Shown here one piece after another: positions 34,103-42,449 of a DNA stretch of 48,177 nt; within the stretch, counting starts at the first letter, position 1; every line of letters starts with the position of its first letter. The notes beneath the pieces are model-generated. The model was not told the DNA's origin. It saw only the letters and a list, made by a program, of their open reading frames with translations, and ran no database searches. Origin of the DNA: Planctomycetota bacterium (GTDB lineage Bacteria; Planctomycetota; Planctomycetia; Gemmatales; Gemmataceae). The position numbers were made by a program, and so were the translations under genes. The stretch lies in contig VGZI01000023.1 in assembly GCA_016872605.1 (NCBI GenBank), forward strand, positions 1 through 48,177. The letters run 5' to 3'.

Positions 34103-34476
34103 CGACAGGCGGCATAGCGGAAACCATGCGCTGATGAAAACGCGGCTTTGGACTGCGGTGGCTTGACACCGCTTTGGTACTTTCTTTGGAACGATCACGG
34201 ATGCGAGCCATCGGCGAGAAGAAAGAAAGTAAGAAAGCGGTGTCAAGCCGCCGCACTCCACAGTCGCGAGTCGGCAAACGGTGCTTTGTCATAACAATTG
34301 ACAGAAAAAGGAGTTACGGAAAGCGAACTCGCCATTTGCGAACTTGCGCGGGGTTTGGCGGCCTGGGCTGCATGCCGGCCTAAAATCTCGCTTGTTCTGG
34401 GCACTCAGTTTGCATTATCATGTCGGCCGGCAGGATGCAGGATCGCCCCGAGTTTTCAAGGAAGAAAGGAAATCCC
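34103..34476. other. Intergenic region holding a 110-bp inverted repeat before lpxD
   Basis: An inverted repeat (about 34150-34260) has 26-base outer arms built on GGACTGCGGTGGCTTGACACC and further inner pairing (GGTACTTTCTTT / GAAAGAAAGTAAG), so almost the whole element is complementary. The remaining bases to lpxD (about 34261-34476) hold no convincing gene; the lpxD promoter must be here or inside the repeat. Confidence 0.7.
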
Positions 34477-35535
34477 GTGTCTGTCACCGCACGAGAACTC
34501 GCGCATCTGGTGGGCGGCCAGCTCATTGGCGACGGCGAATTGCTCATTCACGCTGCCCGAACCCTTGAAAAGGCTCAAGCCAACGAGATCACCTTCGTTG
34601 AAAGCGCCAAGCACGCCGGCAAACTACCGCTCTCCAAAGCCAGCGCGGCGGTCGTTCCCGCTCAGGTATCCCTGGAAGGCAAGACGCTCATCCAATGCGC
34701 CGACCCGCTGGCGGCATTCATCACTATTTTCAAGCGCCTGCACGGCAAAGGCGACTTTCAACCCTTCGGCATCGATCCGCGCGCCGAGGTCCATTCGTCG
34801 GCTCAGGTCGGCGCCGATCCGTCGATCGCACCGTTCGTCGTCGTCGGCGAGGGCACAACCATCGGCAAGAACTGCCATCTGCATGCCGGCGTCGTCGTCG
34901 GCAAAAACTGCCGCATCGGCGATGATGCCCTCCTCTATCCAAACGTCACCATTTACGATGACGTCGTCATCGGCGATCGCGTCATCATTCACGCCGGCGC
35001 CGTTGTCGGCGCGGACGGGTTCGGCTATCGCTTGCATCACGACCGGCATGTCAAGGTTTCCCAGTTCGGCGCCGTTCTCGTCGGCTCGGATGTCGAGATC
35101 GGCGCGTGCGCCTGCATCGACCGGGGAACTTTCGAGCCCACGTGCATCGGCGACGGGACCAAGATCGACAACCTCGTTCAGATCGCGCATAACGTGCGCA
35201 TCGGCAAACATAATGTCATCGCGGCCCAGGCCGGCATCGCCGGTTCGTCCTCCACGGGAAACTATGTCGCGATGGGCGGGCAGGTCGGGGTCGCCGATCA
35301 TGTCCACATCGGCGACGGCGCCATGCTCGGCGCCAAGACCGGCATCGCGAATACCGTCGCCCCAGGCAAGCGCATGTTTCTTTACCCAGCCCAGGAAGAT
35401 CGAGAAGCGCATCGCACCGTCGCCTGTTTGCGAAAACTCCCCGAAATGCGCCGTAACCTGCTTCGCGTCCTGAAAGAGCTCAACCTCCTCGAAAATGGCG
35501 ATGGATCGGCAGAGCCGCAAGCCCCCGCGGCATGA
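34477..35535 (+). CDS. lpxD: UDP-3-O-acylglucosamine N-acyltransferase
   Basis: This 352-residue enzyme adds the second acyl chain to UDP-3-O-acylglucosamine in lipid A synthesis. The GTG at 34477 is the preferred start, with AAGGA 6 bases upstream; an earlier ATG at 34420 has no good site. Residues about 1-95 form the LpxD N-terminal domain (A-R-E-L-A-H-L-V-G-G, then E-I-T-F-V-E-S-A-K) and 100-320 the left-handed beta-helix, with catalytic His238 in Q-I-A-H-N-V and the D-G-F-G-Y and D-R-G-T-F segments. The C-terminal helices complete a normal LpxD. It heads a three-gene lipid A set with a shortened lpxD paralog and lpxI. Confidence 0.92.
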   Translation: MSVTARELAHLVGGQLIGDGELLIHAARTLEKAQANEITFVESAKHAGKLPLSKASAAVVPAQVSLEGKTLIQCADPLAAFITIFKRLHGKGDFQPFGIDPRAEVHSSAQVGADPSIAPFVVVGEGTTIGKNCHLHAGVVVGKNCRIGDDALLYPNVTIYDDVVIGDRVIIHAGAVVGADGFGYRLHHDRHVKVSQFGAVLVGSDVEIGACACIDRGTFEPTCIGDGTKIDNLVQIAHNVRIGKHNVIAAQAGIAGSSSTGNYVAMGGQVGVADHVHIGDGAMLGAKTGIANTVAPGKRMFLYPAQEDREAHRTVACLRKLPEMRRNLLRVLKELNLLENGDGSAEPQAPAA

Positions 35536-35544
35536 AACTCGTTG

Positions 35545-35602
35545 CCGAGCCTGAGCGCCGGCGAAAAGAACTTCCTTGCCCTTCGCTGGCGCTCAGACTC
35601 GG
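35545..35602. repeat. Inverted CCGAGCCTGAGCGCC repeat between the two lpxD genes
   Basis: Arms 35545-35565 and 35582-35602 are close reverse complements around a 16-base loop. It occupies most of the gap between the two lpxD-like genes, so it may reduce read-through within the cluster. Confidence 0.8.
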
Positions 35603-35620
35603 ACATAGAATGGTGCTCCC

Positions 35621-36388
35621 ATGTCCGACAACATCGTACCGAGCGAAATCGATCCTGGCGCCGTTATCCACCCGAGCGCGCGCGTCGGCGCGGGGGCGGT
35701 CATCGGCAAACGCGTCGTCATCGGCGAAAACACCGTTCTTGGCAAAAACTGCCGGCTCCTTGCCGGCGCCGTCATCGGCGCCCATTGTACGCTCGGCGAC
35801 AACGTCACGCTCCATCCCAGCGTCACACTCTACGACGGCGCCATTCTCGGCAACCGCGTTGTCGTTCATGCCCGGAGCGTCATCGGCTCCGATGGTTTCG
35901 GCTATCGCTTCCTGCAGGGCCGCCATGTCAAAGTTCCCCAGCTTGGCGCCGTCGTCGTTGGTGACGATGTCGTCATCGGCCCCGGTTCCACCATCGACCG
36001 CGGGACCTTTTGCGCCACCACGATCGGCGAAGGCACGGTCATCGGCATGCTCGTTCAGATCGCCCACAATTGCCAGATCGGCAAGCGCAACATCCTCGGC
36101 GCCCAAGTCGGCATCGCGGGCTCTACGACTACCGGCGACGACGTGACGATGAAGATCCAGTCAGGCATTATCGATCACATCGTCATTGGCGACGGCGCCG
36201 TCATCGATGCCCAAACGGGGATCTTCAGCGATCTTGCCCCCGGTGCACGCGTGTGTGGCTACCCGGCTCAAGATGAACTCGATGTCGAGGAACTGGGGAC
36301 GCTGATTGCCGAGTTGCCGTGGATGCGGATTCAGATTCAGCGGCTTCTCAAGTACAGAGAAGACCAGCGTGCCGCGGACGCAGCGTGA
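35621..36388 (+). CDS. LpxD-like acyltransferase lacking the N-terminal domain
   Basis: This 255-residue protein aligns along its whole length with residues ~100-340 of the LpxD encoded just upstream: I-D-P-G-A-V-I-H-P-S-A-R-V-G matches the start of its beta-helix, then G-S-D-G-F-G-Y-R and I-D-R-G-T-F, with the catalytic-type His at 149 (Q-I-A-H-N). The LpxD N-terminal uridine-binding domain is missing and cannot be found upstream in any frame. It is almost certainly a tandem duplicate that lost this domain. It may work on a different acyl acceptor or chain, or help the full-length enzyme by forming mixed trimers. lpxI begins 45 bases after its stop. Confidence 0.82.
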   Translation: MSDNIVPSEIDPGAVIHPSARVGAGAVIGKRVVIGENTVLGKNCRLLAGAVIGAHCTLGDNVTLHPSVTLYDGAILGNRVVVHARSVIGSDGFGYRFLQGRHVKVPQLGAVVVGDDVVIGPGSTIDRGTFCATTIGEGTVIGMLVQIAHNCQIGKRNILGAQVGIAGSTTTGDDVTMKIQSGIIDHIVIGDGAVIDAQTGIFSDLAPGARVCGYPAQDELDVEELGTLIAELPWMRIQIQRLLKYREDQRAADAA

Positions 36389-36433
36389 TGGTGCGCCTCG
36401 CGGCTTCCAACTTTCGTCTCTGTCAGGAACCTT

Positions 36434-37318
36434 ATGCTCGGATTGGATTGGCTTTTCAACTGGGGACCGCCGCCGATGAAGTTCGATCGGCCCCCCGTCG
36501 GCCTCCTCGCCGGCTGGGGACGCTTTCCGATCCTCTTCGCACAGAAAGCGAAGAAACTCGGCATTCCGGTCGTGTGCGTGGGCCTCATCGACGAAGCGGC
36601 GCCGGAACTTGAAGGGATGGTCGATCGCTTCTACTGGGCCGGCATCGCCAAGCTGGGCCGCATGATCAGTTGCTTCAAGTACGAGGGCGTCGAAAAAATC
36701 GTCATGGCGGGGAAGCTGCACAAGGTTCGCATGAACGTGTCGTTTCGCCTGCTGCGTTACCTGCCCGACTGGCGCATGATCTGTGCCTACTTCTTCGGGA
36801 ATCGCAAGGACAACAAAGACGACACGCTGCTGCTGTCCCTGATCGATGAGTTTGCCAAGGATGGGATGACGTTCGCGTCGGCCCTGGACTTTTGCCCGGA
36901 GTTACTCGTGAAAGAAGGACAATTGACTTCATACGGCGTCAGTGCCAGCGAAGAAGCCGATATCGCGTTCGGATGGGAGATGGCGCGGGAGATGGGCCGA
37001 CTCGACGTCGGCCAGAGCGTGGCCGTGCGCGAGAAGGCCGTGCTCGCCGTCGAGGCCATCGAAGGGACCGATCAATGCATCCTCCGCGCCGGCCAGCTTT
37101 GCCCGCGCGGCGGCTTCGTCGTCGTCAAGGTCGCCAAGCCCAAGCAAGACATGCGCTTCGATGTCCCAACCATCGGCTGCGGCACCATCGAATCGATGTA
37201 CAAAGCCGGTGGCCGCGTCCTGGCAATCGAAGCGGGCAAGACCATCGTCATCGATCAGGAAGAGACCGTGGCGCTCGCGGATCGTTACGGTATCACCATT
37301 GTTGCTCGCGCTGCATAG
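36434..37318 (+). CDS. lpxI: UDP-2,3-diacylglucosamine pyrophosphatase (DUF1009)
   Basis: This 294-residue protein cleaves UDP-2,3-diacylglucosamine to lipid X, the step LpxH performs in other bacteria. The N-terminal L-L-A-G-W-G-R-F-P segment and the V-M-A-G-K-L-H-K-V segment match LpxI, and the C-terminal half has the T-D-Q-C-I-L-R-A-G and P-T-I-G-C-G-T-I-E-S-M segments of the family. The ATG at 36434 has AGGAA upstream and is used; the Met at 36476 is an alternative that trims a 14-residue extension. Its place after lpxD fits a lipid A operon. It converges with the NrfH-like gene with an 8-base gap. Confidence 0.92.
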   Translation: MLGLDWLFNWGPPPMKFDRPPVGLLAGWGRFPILFAQKAKKLGIPVVCVGLIDEAAPELEGMVDRFYWAGIAKLGRMISCFKYEGVEKIVMAGKLHKVRMNVSFRLLRYLPDWRMICAYFFGNRKDNKDDTLLLSLIDEFAKDGMTFASALDFCPELLVKEGQLTSYGVSASEEADIAFGWEMAREMGRLDVGQSVAVREKAVLAVEAIEGTDQCILRAGQLCPRGGFVVVKVAKPKQDMRFDVPTIGCGTIESMYKAGGRVLAIEAGKTIVIDQEETVALADRYGITIVARAA

Positions 37319-37326
37319 TGATTCAT

Positions 37327-37806
37327 TCAGCGCGTCGGACCGTGACCCACTGAGACGTGGCAGCGAATGCAGTTGTTCGAGCCGTCCGCGAACGCTCCGT
37401 GCGCCGTCAATTCTCCCACCATCTCCTGATGGCAGGTCGTGCAGTTCGCTTGCAGAATGTGCGAGTTCTTTGGCTTGATGCGAATCGGTTCCGGAAAGTC
37501 CTGTAGCGTGAAGCCTTTCGAATGCCAGAAGCCGTTCTCCGCCTTGGCGATGTACTTGCCGACGAAGTCATGAGGCAGATGGCAATCGACGCATTTGGCG
37601 TGTGCATGATGGCTTGCCTTCTGCCAGCCGTCGTAGTGCTCGCGCATGACGTGGCAATTCACGCAAGCTTTGGGATCGGCTCTAAAATAGGATGCGCCTT
37701 GGGCGTACCAAAACGTATAGCTGGCCAATCCGCTGACGGAGCCGAGGATGCCACATAGAATCAAAGTCCACCATGAGAGCCCGAGCCGCTGAACATATTC
37801 CATCAT
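37327..37806 (-). CDS. nrfH: NrfH-like membrane-anchored tetraheme cytochrome c
   Basis: The 159-residue protein has an N-terminal membrane helix (about 12-32) and four CXXCH heme sites: C-V-N-C-H, C-V-D-C-H, C-T-T-C-H and C-I-R-C-H. The first is followed by V-M, giving the His/Met-type first heme known in NrfH. NrfH is the quinol-oxidising partner that passes electrons to the nitrite reductase NrfA. No nrfA lies downstream; lpxI converges on its 3' end instead. It may therefore serve another periplasmic multiheme reductase or nrfA may lie elsewhere. Two Met codons begin the frame; either could be used. Confidence 0.88.
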   Translation of the reverse strand: MMEYVQRLGLSWWTLILCGILGSVSGLASYTFWYAQGASYFRADPKACVNCHVMREHYDGWQKASHHAHAKCVDCHLPHDFVGKYIAKAENGFWHSKGFTLQDFPEPIRIKPKNSHILQANCTTCHQEMVGELTAHGAFADGSNNCIRCHVSVGHGPTR

Positions 37807-37827
37807 GTCGTATCACCGCGACGTTTC

Positions 37828-37885
37828 GCCGGCGTTCGTGGAACGAAGCGATCGTTGGGCCGCGCGGCGTTCCACAAACGCCGGC
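37828..37885. repeat. Inverted GCCGGCGTTCGTGGAACG repeat
   Basis: Arms 37828-37845 and 37868-37885 are nearly exact reverse complements. It lies between the sigma-54 response regulator and the NrfH-like gene, both leftward, 12 bases after the response regulator stop, and would probably reduce or stop read-through. Confidence 0.85.
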
Positions 37886-37896
37886 TATGTCCTGAA

Positions 37897-39279
37897 TTAT
37901 CCGCGTATCTCTTCGTCGGCGAGGCTGTACTTCTTGATTAGCCGATACAACGCACGCCGGCTTATCCCGAGCGCCCTGGCTGCGTGCACTTTGTTCCCTT
38001 TTTCTTTACGCAAAACCTCGAGGACGTGCAAGCGTTCGACCTCGCGCAGGTGCACGGGATCGCCCGGCGGCGTCGAGCCGGATGAGACGTGGTGGTCGAA
38101 CAGATTTTCAGGCAAATCGTCGAGCGTAATGGTGCTGTCCTCGGCCAGAATCTGCGCACGTTCCAGGACATTCGCCAACTCGCGGATGTTGCCAGGCCAA
38201 TCGTAGTGCTTGATCGCATCCATCGCTTCGGGAGTGATGGTGAACGGCTTCGGTCCGACTCGGCGCGTCGCAAGGAAGTGCTCCACCAGCTCCGAGATGT
38301 CCTCGCGGCGATCCTTTAGCGCGGGCAGGCGCATCGACACGACATTGAGGCGATAAAAAAGGTCCACGCGAAACTTGCCGCTCTTTTGTTCTTCTTCCAA
38401 GTTTTTGTTGGTGGCGGCGACGATGCGAACGTCCGCGACGGCTTCATGCGTGCTGCCGACGCGGCGATAGTGACCGTTCTCCAGGACGCGCAACAGCTTC
38501 GCTTGCAGCCCCGGCGCCATCTCGGCGATCTCGTCGATGAACAGCGTTCCTCCCTCAGCGACCTCGAACAAGCCAGGCTTGGTCTGAACGGCGCCGGTGA
38601 ACGCCCCCTTCTCATGGCCGAAGAGTTCGCTTTCCAGCAGCGTTTCTTGCAGAGCCGCACAGTTGACGGTAACTAGCGGGCGGTTTCGGCGTGGGCTGTT
38701 ATAGTGGAGCGCGCGCGCGACCAGTTCTTTCCCGGTCCCGCTGGCGCCGCGGATCAGAACGGTGGCGTCGGTCGGCGCGACCTTCTCAATAAGTTGCATG
38801 ACGCGCAGGTGCGCCGGGCTTGAGCCGACCATCCGATAGCGCGGCGATTCAACCGAGATGTGCTCGACCCATTGCCGTTCGCGGCGAGCCAGCGAGGCTT
38901 TCTCGAACGCCTTTTGAATATGAACGTCCAGCGCGTTGAAATGGAACGGCTTGGTCAGATAATCGTAAGCGCCCGCCTTCATCGCCTGAATTGCCATGTC
39001 GAGCGCGGCATGGGCAGTCAGCATGATGACTTCGAGCTCGGGATGCTGTTCCTTGAGCTTGGCCAGCAGCTCAAGGCCATTGATGTCGGGCAAGCTGATG
39101 TCCAAGAGGGCCACGTCGAACCGTCCCTCGTCGACCAGGGTCATTGCGTCGGCGCCTCGCGATGCGGTCGAGAGCTTGAACCCCTTGCGGTCGAAATGCT
39201 CGCGCATCATGTCGAGGAGATTCTCGTCATCGTCGACGGCCAGCAGGTGAATCGTGCCCGGTTTGTCCGTTGTTGCCAT
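37897..39279 (-). CDS. Sigma-54-dependent response regulator (NtrC type)
   Basis: This 460-residue transcription activator has a receiver domain (about 10-125) with phospho-acceptor Asp60 in L-L-D-I-S-L-P, then an AAA+ domain (about 150-385) with Walker A G-A-S-G-T-G-K-E, the sigma-54-contacting G-A-F-T-G-A loop and the F-I-D-E-I-A Walker B, and a Fis-type HTH at the end ([15 protein letters not shown]). It uses ATP to open sigma-54 promoters when phosphorylated. The ATG at 39279 has AGAGG upstream. No histidine kinase is nearby. Its neighbours are a monoheme cytochrome and an NrfH-like protein, so a redox regulon is possible but unproven. Confidence 0.94.
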   Translation of the reverse strand: MATTDKPGTIHLLAVDDDENLLDMMREHFDRKGFKLSTASRGADAMTLVDEGRFDVALLDISLPDINGLELLAKLKEQHPELEVIMLTAHAALDMAIQAMKAGAYDYLTKPFHFNALDVHIQKAFEKASLARRERQWVEHISVESPRYRMVGSSPAHLRVMQLIEKVAPTDATVLIRGASGTGKELVARALHYNSPRRNRPLVTVNCAALQETLLESELFGHEKGAFTGAVQTKPGLFEVAEGGTLFIDEIAEMAPGLQAKLLRVLENGHYRRVGSTHEAVADVRIVAATNKNLEEEQKSGKFRVDLFYRLNVVSMRLPALKDRREDISELVEHFLATRRVGPKPFTITPEAMDAIKHYDWPGNIRELANVLERAQILAEDSTITLDDLPENLFDHHVSSGSTPPGDPVHLREVERLHVLEVLRKEKGNKVHAARALGISRRALYRLIKKYSLADEEIRG

Positions 39280-39335
39280 GGGTCGGCCTCTTCTATCTCT
39301 GGCGAGCGTTAATGCTGAGCTTAGCAATTTTTCTA

Positions 39336-39445
39336 GGCACAGAGGCACAGAGAAAATACGTGATAGTAATCCTATTTCTGCTTCACTCATGGTCTGTGCG
39401 GGCGGTTCATTCCCCCCAATTGATTCTCTCTGTCTCTCTGTGGTG
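39336..39445. repeat. Inverted GGCACAGAGGCACAGAGA repeat
   Basis: The left arm (about 39336-39356) and the right arm (about 39426-39445, TCTCTCTGTCTCTCTGTGG-like) are imperfect reverse complements around an 70-base interior. It lies between the cytochrome stop and the response regulator start. Confidence 0.65.
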
Positions 39446-39460
39446 AACAATTCCGCTTGG

Positions 39461-39907
39461 TTATTTTATGCGCTCTCCCTTCAGTCCCGCCAGATCGCGC
39501 TCGAGGCCGGGCGCTCGCGCGTCGCGGATCTCGCGCAGATACTGATGGCAGCGCACGCAGGACGATGTCAGGTCAAAATAGCCCAGCGTCACGCCGTCGA
39601 TGTTTTTCTCGCGCGCTTTCTTGACAATTCCCTCGGCAGATCGCGCAAAATCATTGCTGAACTGCTCGTAACGCGGCTGCTTGTTGGCGAGCCATTCGGC
39701 GGTTTTGCTGATGCGGATCAGTTCGTTGGCATGTTTTTCGATTTTGTCAAACTTCGCGGTGGCGATGCCTTCGAGCAGCTTCTGTGCGTGCGTGAGTTTC
39801 TCGATCATCAGCTGTTGCAAGCGTGCTTGGGCATAAATCTCGGTGCCCACAAGCGCGCCCACAAGAAGCGTGAGCACGGCGATGACGATCTTCGTTTGGC
39901 GGGTCAT
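39461..39907 (-). CDS. Exported monoheme cytochrome c (helical)
   Basis: The 148-residue protein has a membrane or signal segment (about 6-24), a helical body (about 30-105) and one heme site, S-C-V-R-C-H, near residue 116. The layout (four helices then CXXCH near the C-terminus) recalls cytochrome c' proteins, which bind NO or CO with a five-coordinate heme; the distal ligand cannot be told from sequence. The ATG at 39907 has a strong AGGAGG upstream. The C-terminal ~30 residues are rich in Arg/Lys/Asp. The gene precedes the sigma-54 regulator on the same strand, separated by a repeat. Confidence 0.8.
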   Translation of the reverse strand: MTRQTKIVIAVLTLLVGALVGTEIYAQARLQQLMIEKLTHAQKLLEGIATAKFDKIEKHANELIRISKTAEWLANKQPRYEQFSNDFARSAEGIVKKAREKNIDGVTLGYFDLTSSCVRCHQYLREIRDARAPGLERDLAGLKGERIK

Positions 39908-40286
39908 GGGATATCCTCCTTTTCTTGAGATTTTCAACACGGTACGCGACCCGCACAGTGCAGGGCAAATCCTGGGCCAGATCGTCACGGACCAGGAAAA
40001 ACCGTCCCGAGGCTGAGACATGGACTTGCCAAATGCGAGATGACGCGGCCAGCGCCTGAAGCGTCAGCAAAGGAGCGCGACGAACTATTGTGTCGATTCC
40101 GCACATGCGATGATAGGATCGCACACGTTCGGCATCCCAACGACGCCGACAATCGATTCTTTGTGCTTAATTCTCTGGACCGAGCTGGAACCACGACCTG
40201 GATTCGCACCTCTCATGTCTCCGGCATGAACCTTGCGGAAAAAATGAACATGGCCATGTCGATGTCACTTTCTTGGGAGAGTCTCC
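39908..40286. other. Divergent non-coding region, 379 bp
   Basis: No gene is seen between the cytochrome and the 52-residue membrane protein. It must hold both promoters. A diverged single copy of the GCCTGAAGCGTCAGC repeat lies at about 40050-40073. A stretch at about 40175-40245 superficially resembles the 3' half of a tRNA on the minus strand but lacks a proper cloverleaf. Confidence 0.5.
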
Positions 40287-40445
40287 ATGAATGCTACGGA
40301 AAAGGTCGCAAAATCGCAGCAACCTTGTGCGGAATCGGATGGAATTCCTCTGTATGATCGCTTGGTGCTGTGGATGTTCCTTGCCGGCTTCGTGTTGTTC
40401 GGCGTCATCTTGCTGGGCGACCTACTCGGCGGATTGCTTCAGTAG
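40287..40445 (+). CDS. 52-residue single-pass membrane protein
   Basis: The ATG at 40287 follows GGGAGAG by 5 bases. The product has a polar N-terminus (about 1-20), a short P-L-Y-D-R-L segment and one membrane helix (about 27-50) rich in Leu, Phe and Gly. Codon choice (G/C at third positions) matches a real gene. The TAG stop is the first three bases of an inverted repeat arm. It is a small conserved-looking inner membrane protein without known role. Confidence 0.7.
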   Translation: MNATEKVAKSQQPCAESDGIPLYDRLVLWMFLAGFVLFGVILLGDLLGGLLQ

Positions 40446-40491
40446 GGTGCGTGAAACGCACCGTGTCGAGCGGTGCGTTTCACGCACCCTA
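40443..40491. repeat. Inverted TAGGGTGCGTGAAACGCACC repeat carrying both stop codons
   Basis: Arms 40443-40463 and 40471-40491 are exact reverse complements around a 7-base loop. The first TAG is the stop of the 52-residue protein and the TAG on the opposite strand (40489-40491) is the stop of the converging gene. It can act as a bidirectional terminator. Confidence 0.92.
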
Positions 40492-41082
40492 CTTGGAAGC
40501 GATCAGCTTGTCGACCTGCGAGCGGACCTCGGCCGTGTGCGGGTAGATGCGAAGCTCCTCGTCATAGATCTGAACTCGGTGCCCCGCGTCGGCAAGTACT
40601 TTCTTGCGCTCTAGGGCTTCGCCGATGGGCAGCCGGCGAACGACGTGCGGCGGCGGAAGCCCGGCGGATTCCAATGTGGCATGCGTCGGCGGACCATGCT
40701 GGTAGCCGCGATACCACGGGATCGGTGTGATTTCGAGCGCGCCATAAGATTTGCGTAGCGGCAGCACGTATTTGCCCGCGCCGACGTATCCAGACGACTT
40801 GCCGCATCCAAAAAGGTCCGCTAACCGTACCGTCTTTTTCGCCAGGCGGCTCAGTTCATCCGACTTGGCCCACAACACCTCGTCGACAGTAACGACCTCG
40901 CTCGGCGCTCCATTGGCGTCGCTCACACTCGCCACGACGTACGCTTCAGCGAGCAAGAACTGTGGTGTCGACAGAATCACCCGCGGAGAGTCGATCACCA
41001 GGTAAAGCAGGAAACCAAGCCAGCCCAGCAAGAGAAGTGCTGCGACGGCAACACGGGCCCTAGGAAATGTCATCGGCGCCAT
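40489..41082 (-). CDS. Membrane-anchored protein, unknown function
   Basis: This protein of up to 197 residues has one N-terminal membrane helix (about 12-32), then a soluble domain. The first half holds V-I-L-S-T-P-Q-F-L-L-A-E-A-Y-V-V and a single G-C-G-K near residue 93; the middle contains Pro- and Tyr-rich turns (I-P-W-Y-R-G-Y-Q-H-G-P-P). No enzymatic motif is recognised. The Met at 41073, three codons in, is a better start because a GGAG lies 10 bases upstream; 41082 is also possible. The TAG stop is provided by an inverted repeat arm shared with the converging small gene. Confidence 0.65.
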   Translation of the reverse strand: MAPMTFPRARVAVAALLLLGWLGFLLYLVIDSPRVILSTPQFLLAEAYVVASVSDANGAPSEVVTVDEVLWAKSDELSRLAKKTVRLADLFGCGKSSGYVGAGKYVLPLRKSYGALEITPIPWYRGYQHGPPTHATLESAGLPPPHVVRRLPIGEALERKKVLADAGHRVQIYDEELRIYPHTAEVRSQVDKLIASK

Positions 41083-41101
41083 TCTCCGAGTCCGTTCGAA
41101 T

Positions 41102-41503
41102 TTAGTCCTCTTCCATCACGATGCGAAAATCGTGCACCAGCGCGTCATCGAGATCGAACAAGTCATCGAAATCGGCACGATTGTCGTCCGGAGTGCGGCT
41201 CATTAGTTCGGCGTCGATTAGATTGAACACGACCTCGCCGAAGTCGCTCGTATTCCGCACACCCCACATGCGGAAGACGACCGGCGCCATCAGTCCGAAT
41301 TCGATCCGTGCCAGGTGGCAGATACCTTCCACGAGCTGCCGAGGCGTGACGTGAAAGCTTGTGTCTTCCGTATGGGACGACTCATCACGGCCCAGCAGCT
41401 TTTGCGCATGTTCCAGGCCGTGGAAGACGAATTCGTAAACCTCGTAGGCATAGCGAGGATCGCGGCGAATAATCGGGTCCAACTTCTTGATGAATGTGGT
41501 CAT
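41102..41503 (-). CDS. Minf_1886-type conserved protein
   Basis: This 133-residue protein resembles the Minf_1886 family of planctomycetes, verrucomicrobia and relatives. It starts with D-P-I-I-R-R-D-P-R-Y-A-Y-E-V-Y-E-F-V, continues with V-T-P-R-Q-L-V-E-G-I and ends acidic (D-D-L-F-D-L-D-D-A-L). No catalytic residues are known. Its start codon overlaps the stop of the PSP1/RicT gene by four bases (ATGA), so the two are translated together and probably act together. The role is unknown. Confidence 0.85.
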   Translation of the reverse strand: MTTFIKKLDPIIRRDPRYAYEVYEFVFHGLEHAQKLLGRDESSHTEDTSFHVTPRQLVEGICHLARIEFGLMAPVVFRMWGVRNTSDFGEVVFNLIDAELMSRTPDDNRADFDDLFDLDDALVHDFRIVMEED

Positions 41504-42318
41504 TTTCCTTTGGACCCCATCACGCTTAAGACCTCGTCGGCATTGATCATCAAACGCCGGCCATCCTCAAATTCGACGAGCAATTTGCGAGCGAGAATCT
41601 CCTGGGCGATGACGCGTGCCTGCCCCTTGGCCGTCACGACGCGTGTGCCGGTGTTGGGGAGTTGCTGCTGAAATTCTTCGTAAACATCCTGTTCGAAGCG
41701 CAAACAGCATTTGAGTCGCCCGCAGCGGCCTGAAATCTTCGACGGGTCCAGCGTCGACTTTTGCAGCTTGGCCATCTTCATCGACACGGGCGGCATCTCG
41801 AGCATATGCGAATTGCAGCATACCGGTTTGCCGCAATCACCGTAGTCGGCGAGGAGCTTGGCTTCATCGCGTATGCCGATCTGGCGCATCTCGATGCGCG
41901 TGCGGAACTCGCGGGCCAAATCCTTGACGAGATCACGGAAGTCGACGCGTTTCTCTGCGAGGAAATAGAAGATGAGCCGCTCGCCGCCGAAGAGATGCTC
42001 GACATCGACGAGGTCCATCTGCAGCTTGCGTTCGAGAATGTAGTGGTTGCCGCGATGATAGGCGTCGGATTCGAGGGTCTGACTGTTCAAGAGTTGGGTG
42101 CGATCCTCGGCGGTCATGCGGCGCAAGATTCTGCCGCGCGTCGGTTCGTCGATGAACTCCATGGCCCGAGGCGTCGATTCGCACAAAACTTCGCCGATCT
42201 CATGTCCGCGCTCTGTTTCCACGACGACTTCGTTGTTGCGATGATAGACGATGTCCGAGGCCGGCTCGAAGTCGCCGAGCAATCGCATCACGCCATGGCG
42301 AACGATGTAGTGCATCAT
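41500..42318 (-). CDS. ricT: PSP1 domain protein, RicT/YaaT-like
   Basis: The 272-residue product has the PSP1 core (about residues 60-165), with the conserved segment E-R-L-I-F-Y-F-L-A-E-K-R-V-D-F-R-D-L-V-K. Beyond it are Cys-rich segments G-D-C-G-K-P-V-C-C-N and G-R-C-G-R-L-K-C-C-L, matching the Fe-S-binding Cys of RicT. In Bacillus RicT (YaaT) works with RicA and RicF in RNase Y-mediated mRNA processing and development. RicA and RicF are not recognised here. It is coupled to the Minf_1886-type gene. The frame starts at two adjacent Met codons and 42318 is used. Confidence 0.9.
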   Translation of the reverse strand: MMHYIVRHGVMRLLGDFEPASDIVYHRNNEVVVETERGHEIGEVLCESTPRAMEFIDEPTRGRILRRMTAEDRTQLLNSQTLESDAYHRGNHYILERKLQMDLVDVEHLFGGERLIFYFLAEKRVDFRDLVKDLAREFRTRIEMRQIGIRDEAKLLADYGDCGKPVCCNSHMLEMPPVSMKMAKLQKSTLDPSKISGRCGRLKCCLRFEQDVYEEFQQQLPNTGTRVVTAKGQARVIAQEILARKLLVEFEDGRRLMINADEVLSVMGSKGK

Positions 42319-42449
42319 CTTCTTTTTTCGTCGCTCAGGCTAAGCGACAAAGGTACTTGCGGATACCGAGTTATCATACAACATCTGCCCGACGCCGTGC
42401 CAGGGGAAGCAGGAAACCCCAGCCGGCGCCGGAGAAAGAGGTACGTGCG

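Noticed and set aside
34298..35473. 391-codon plus-strand frame overlapping lpxD
   Set aside because: Ser/Arg/Pro-rich shadow frame of the lpxD gene.
35532..36146. Ser/Ala-rich frame over the short lpxD-like gene
   Set aside because: Shadow of the beta-helix coding frame that begins at 35621.
40175..40245. tRNA-like stretch on the minus strand
   Set aside because: Only a 3'-half resemblance is visible; no acceptor or D-arm pairing could be found.
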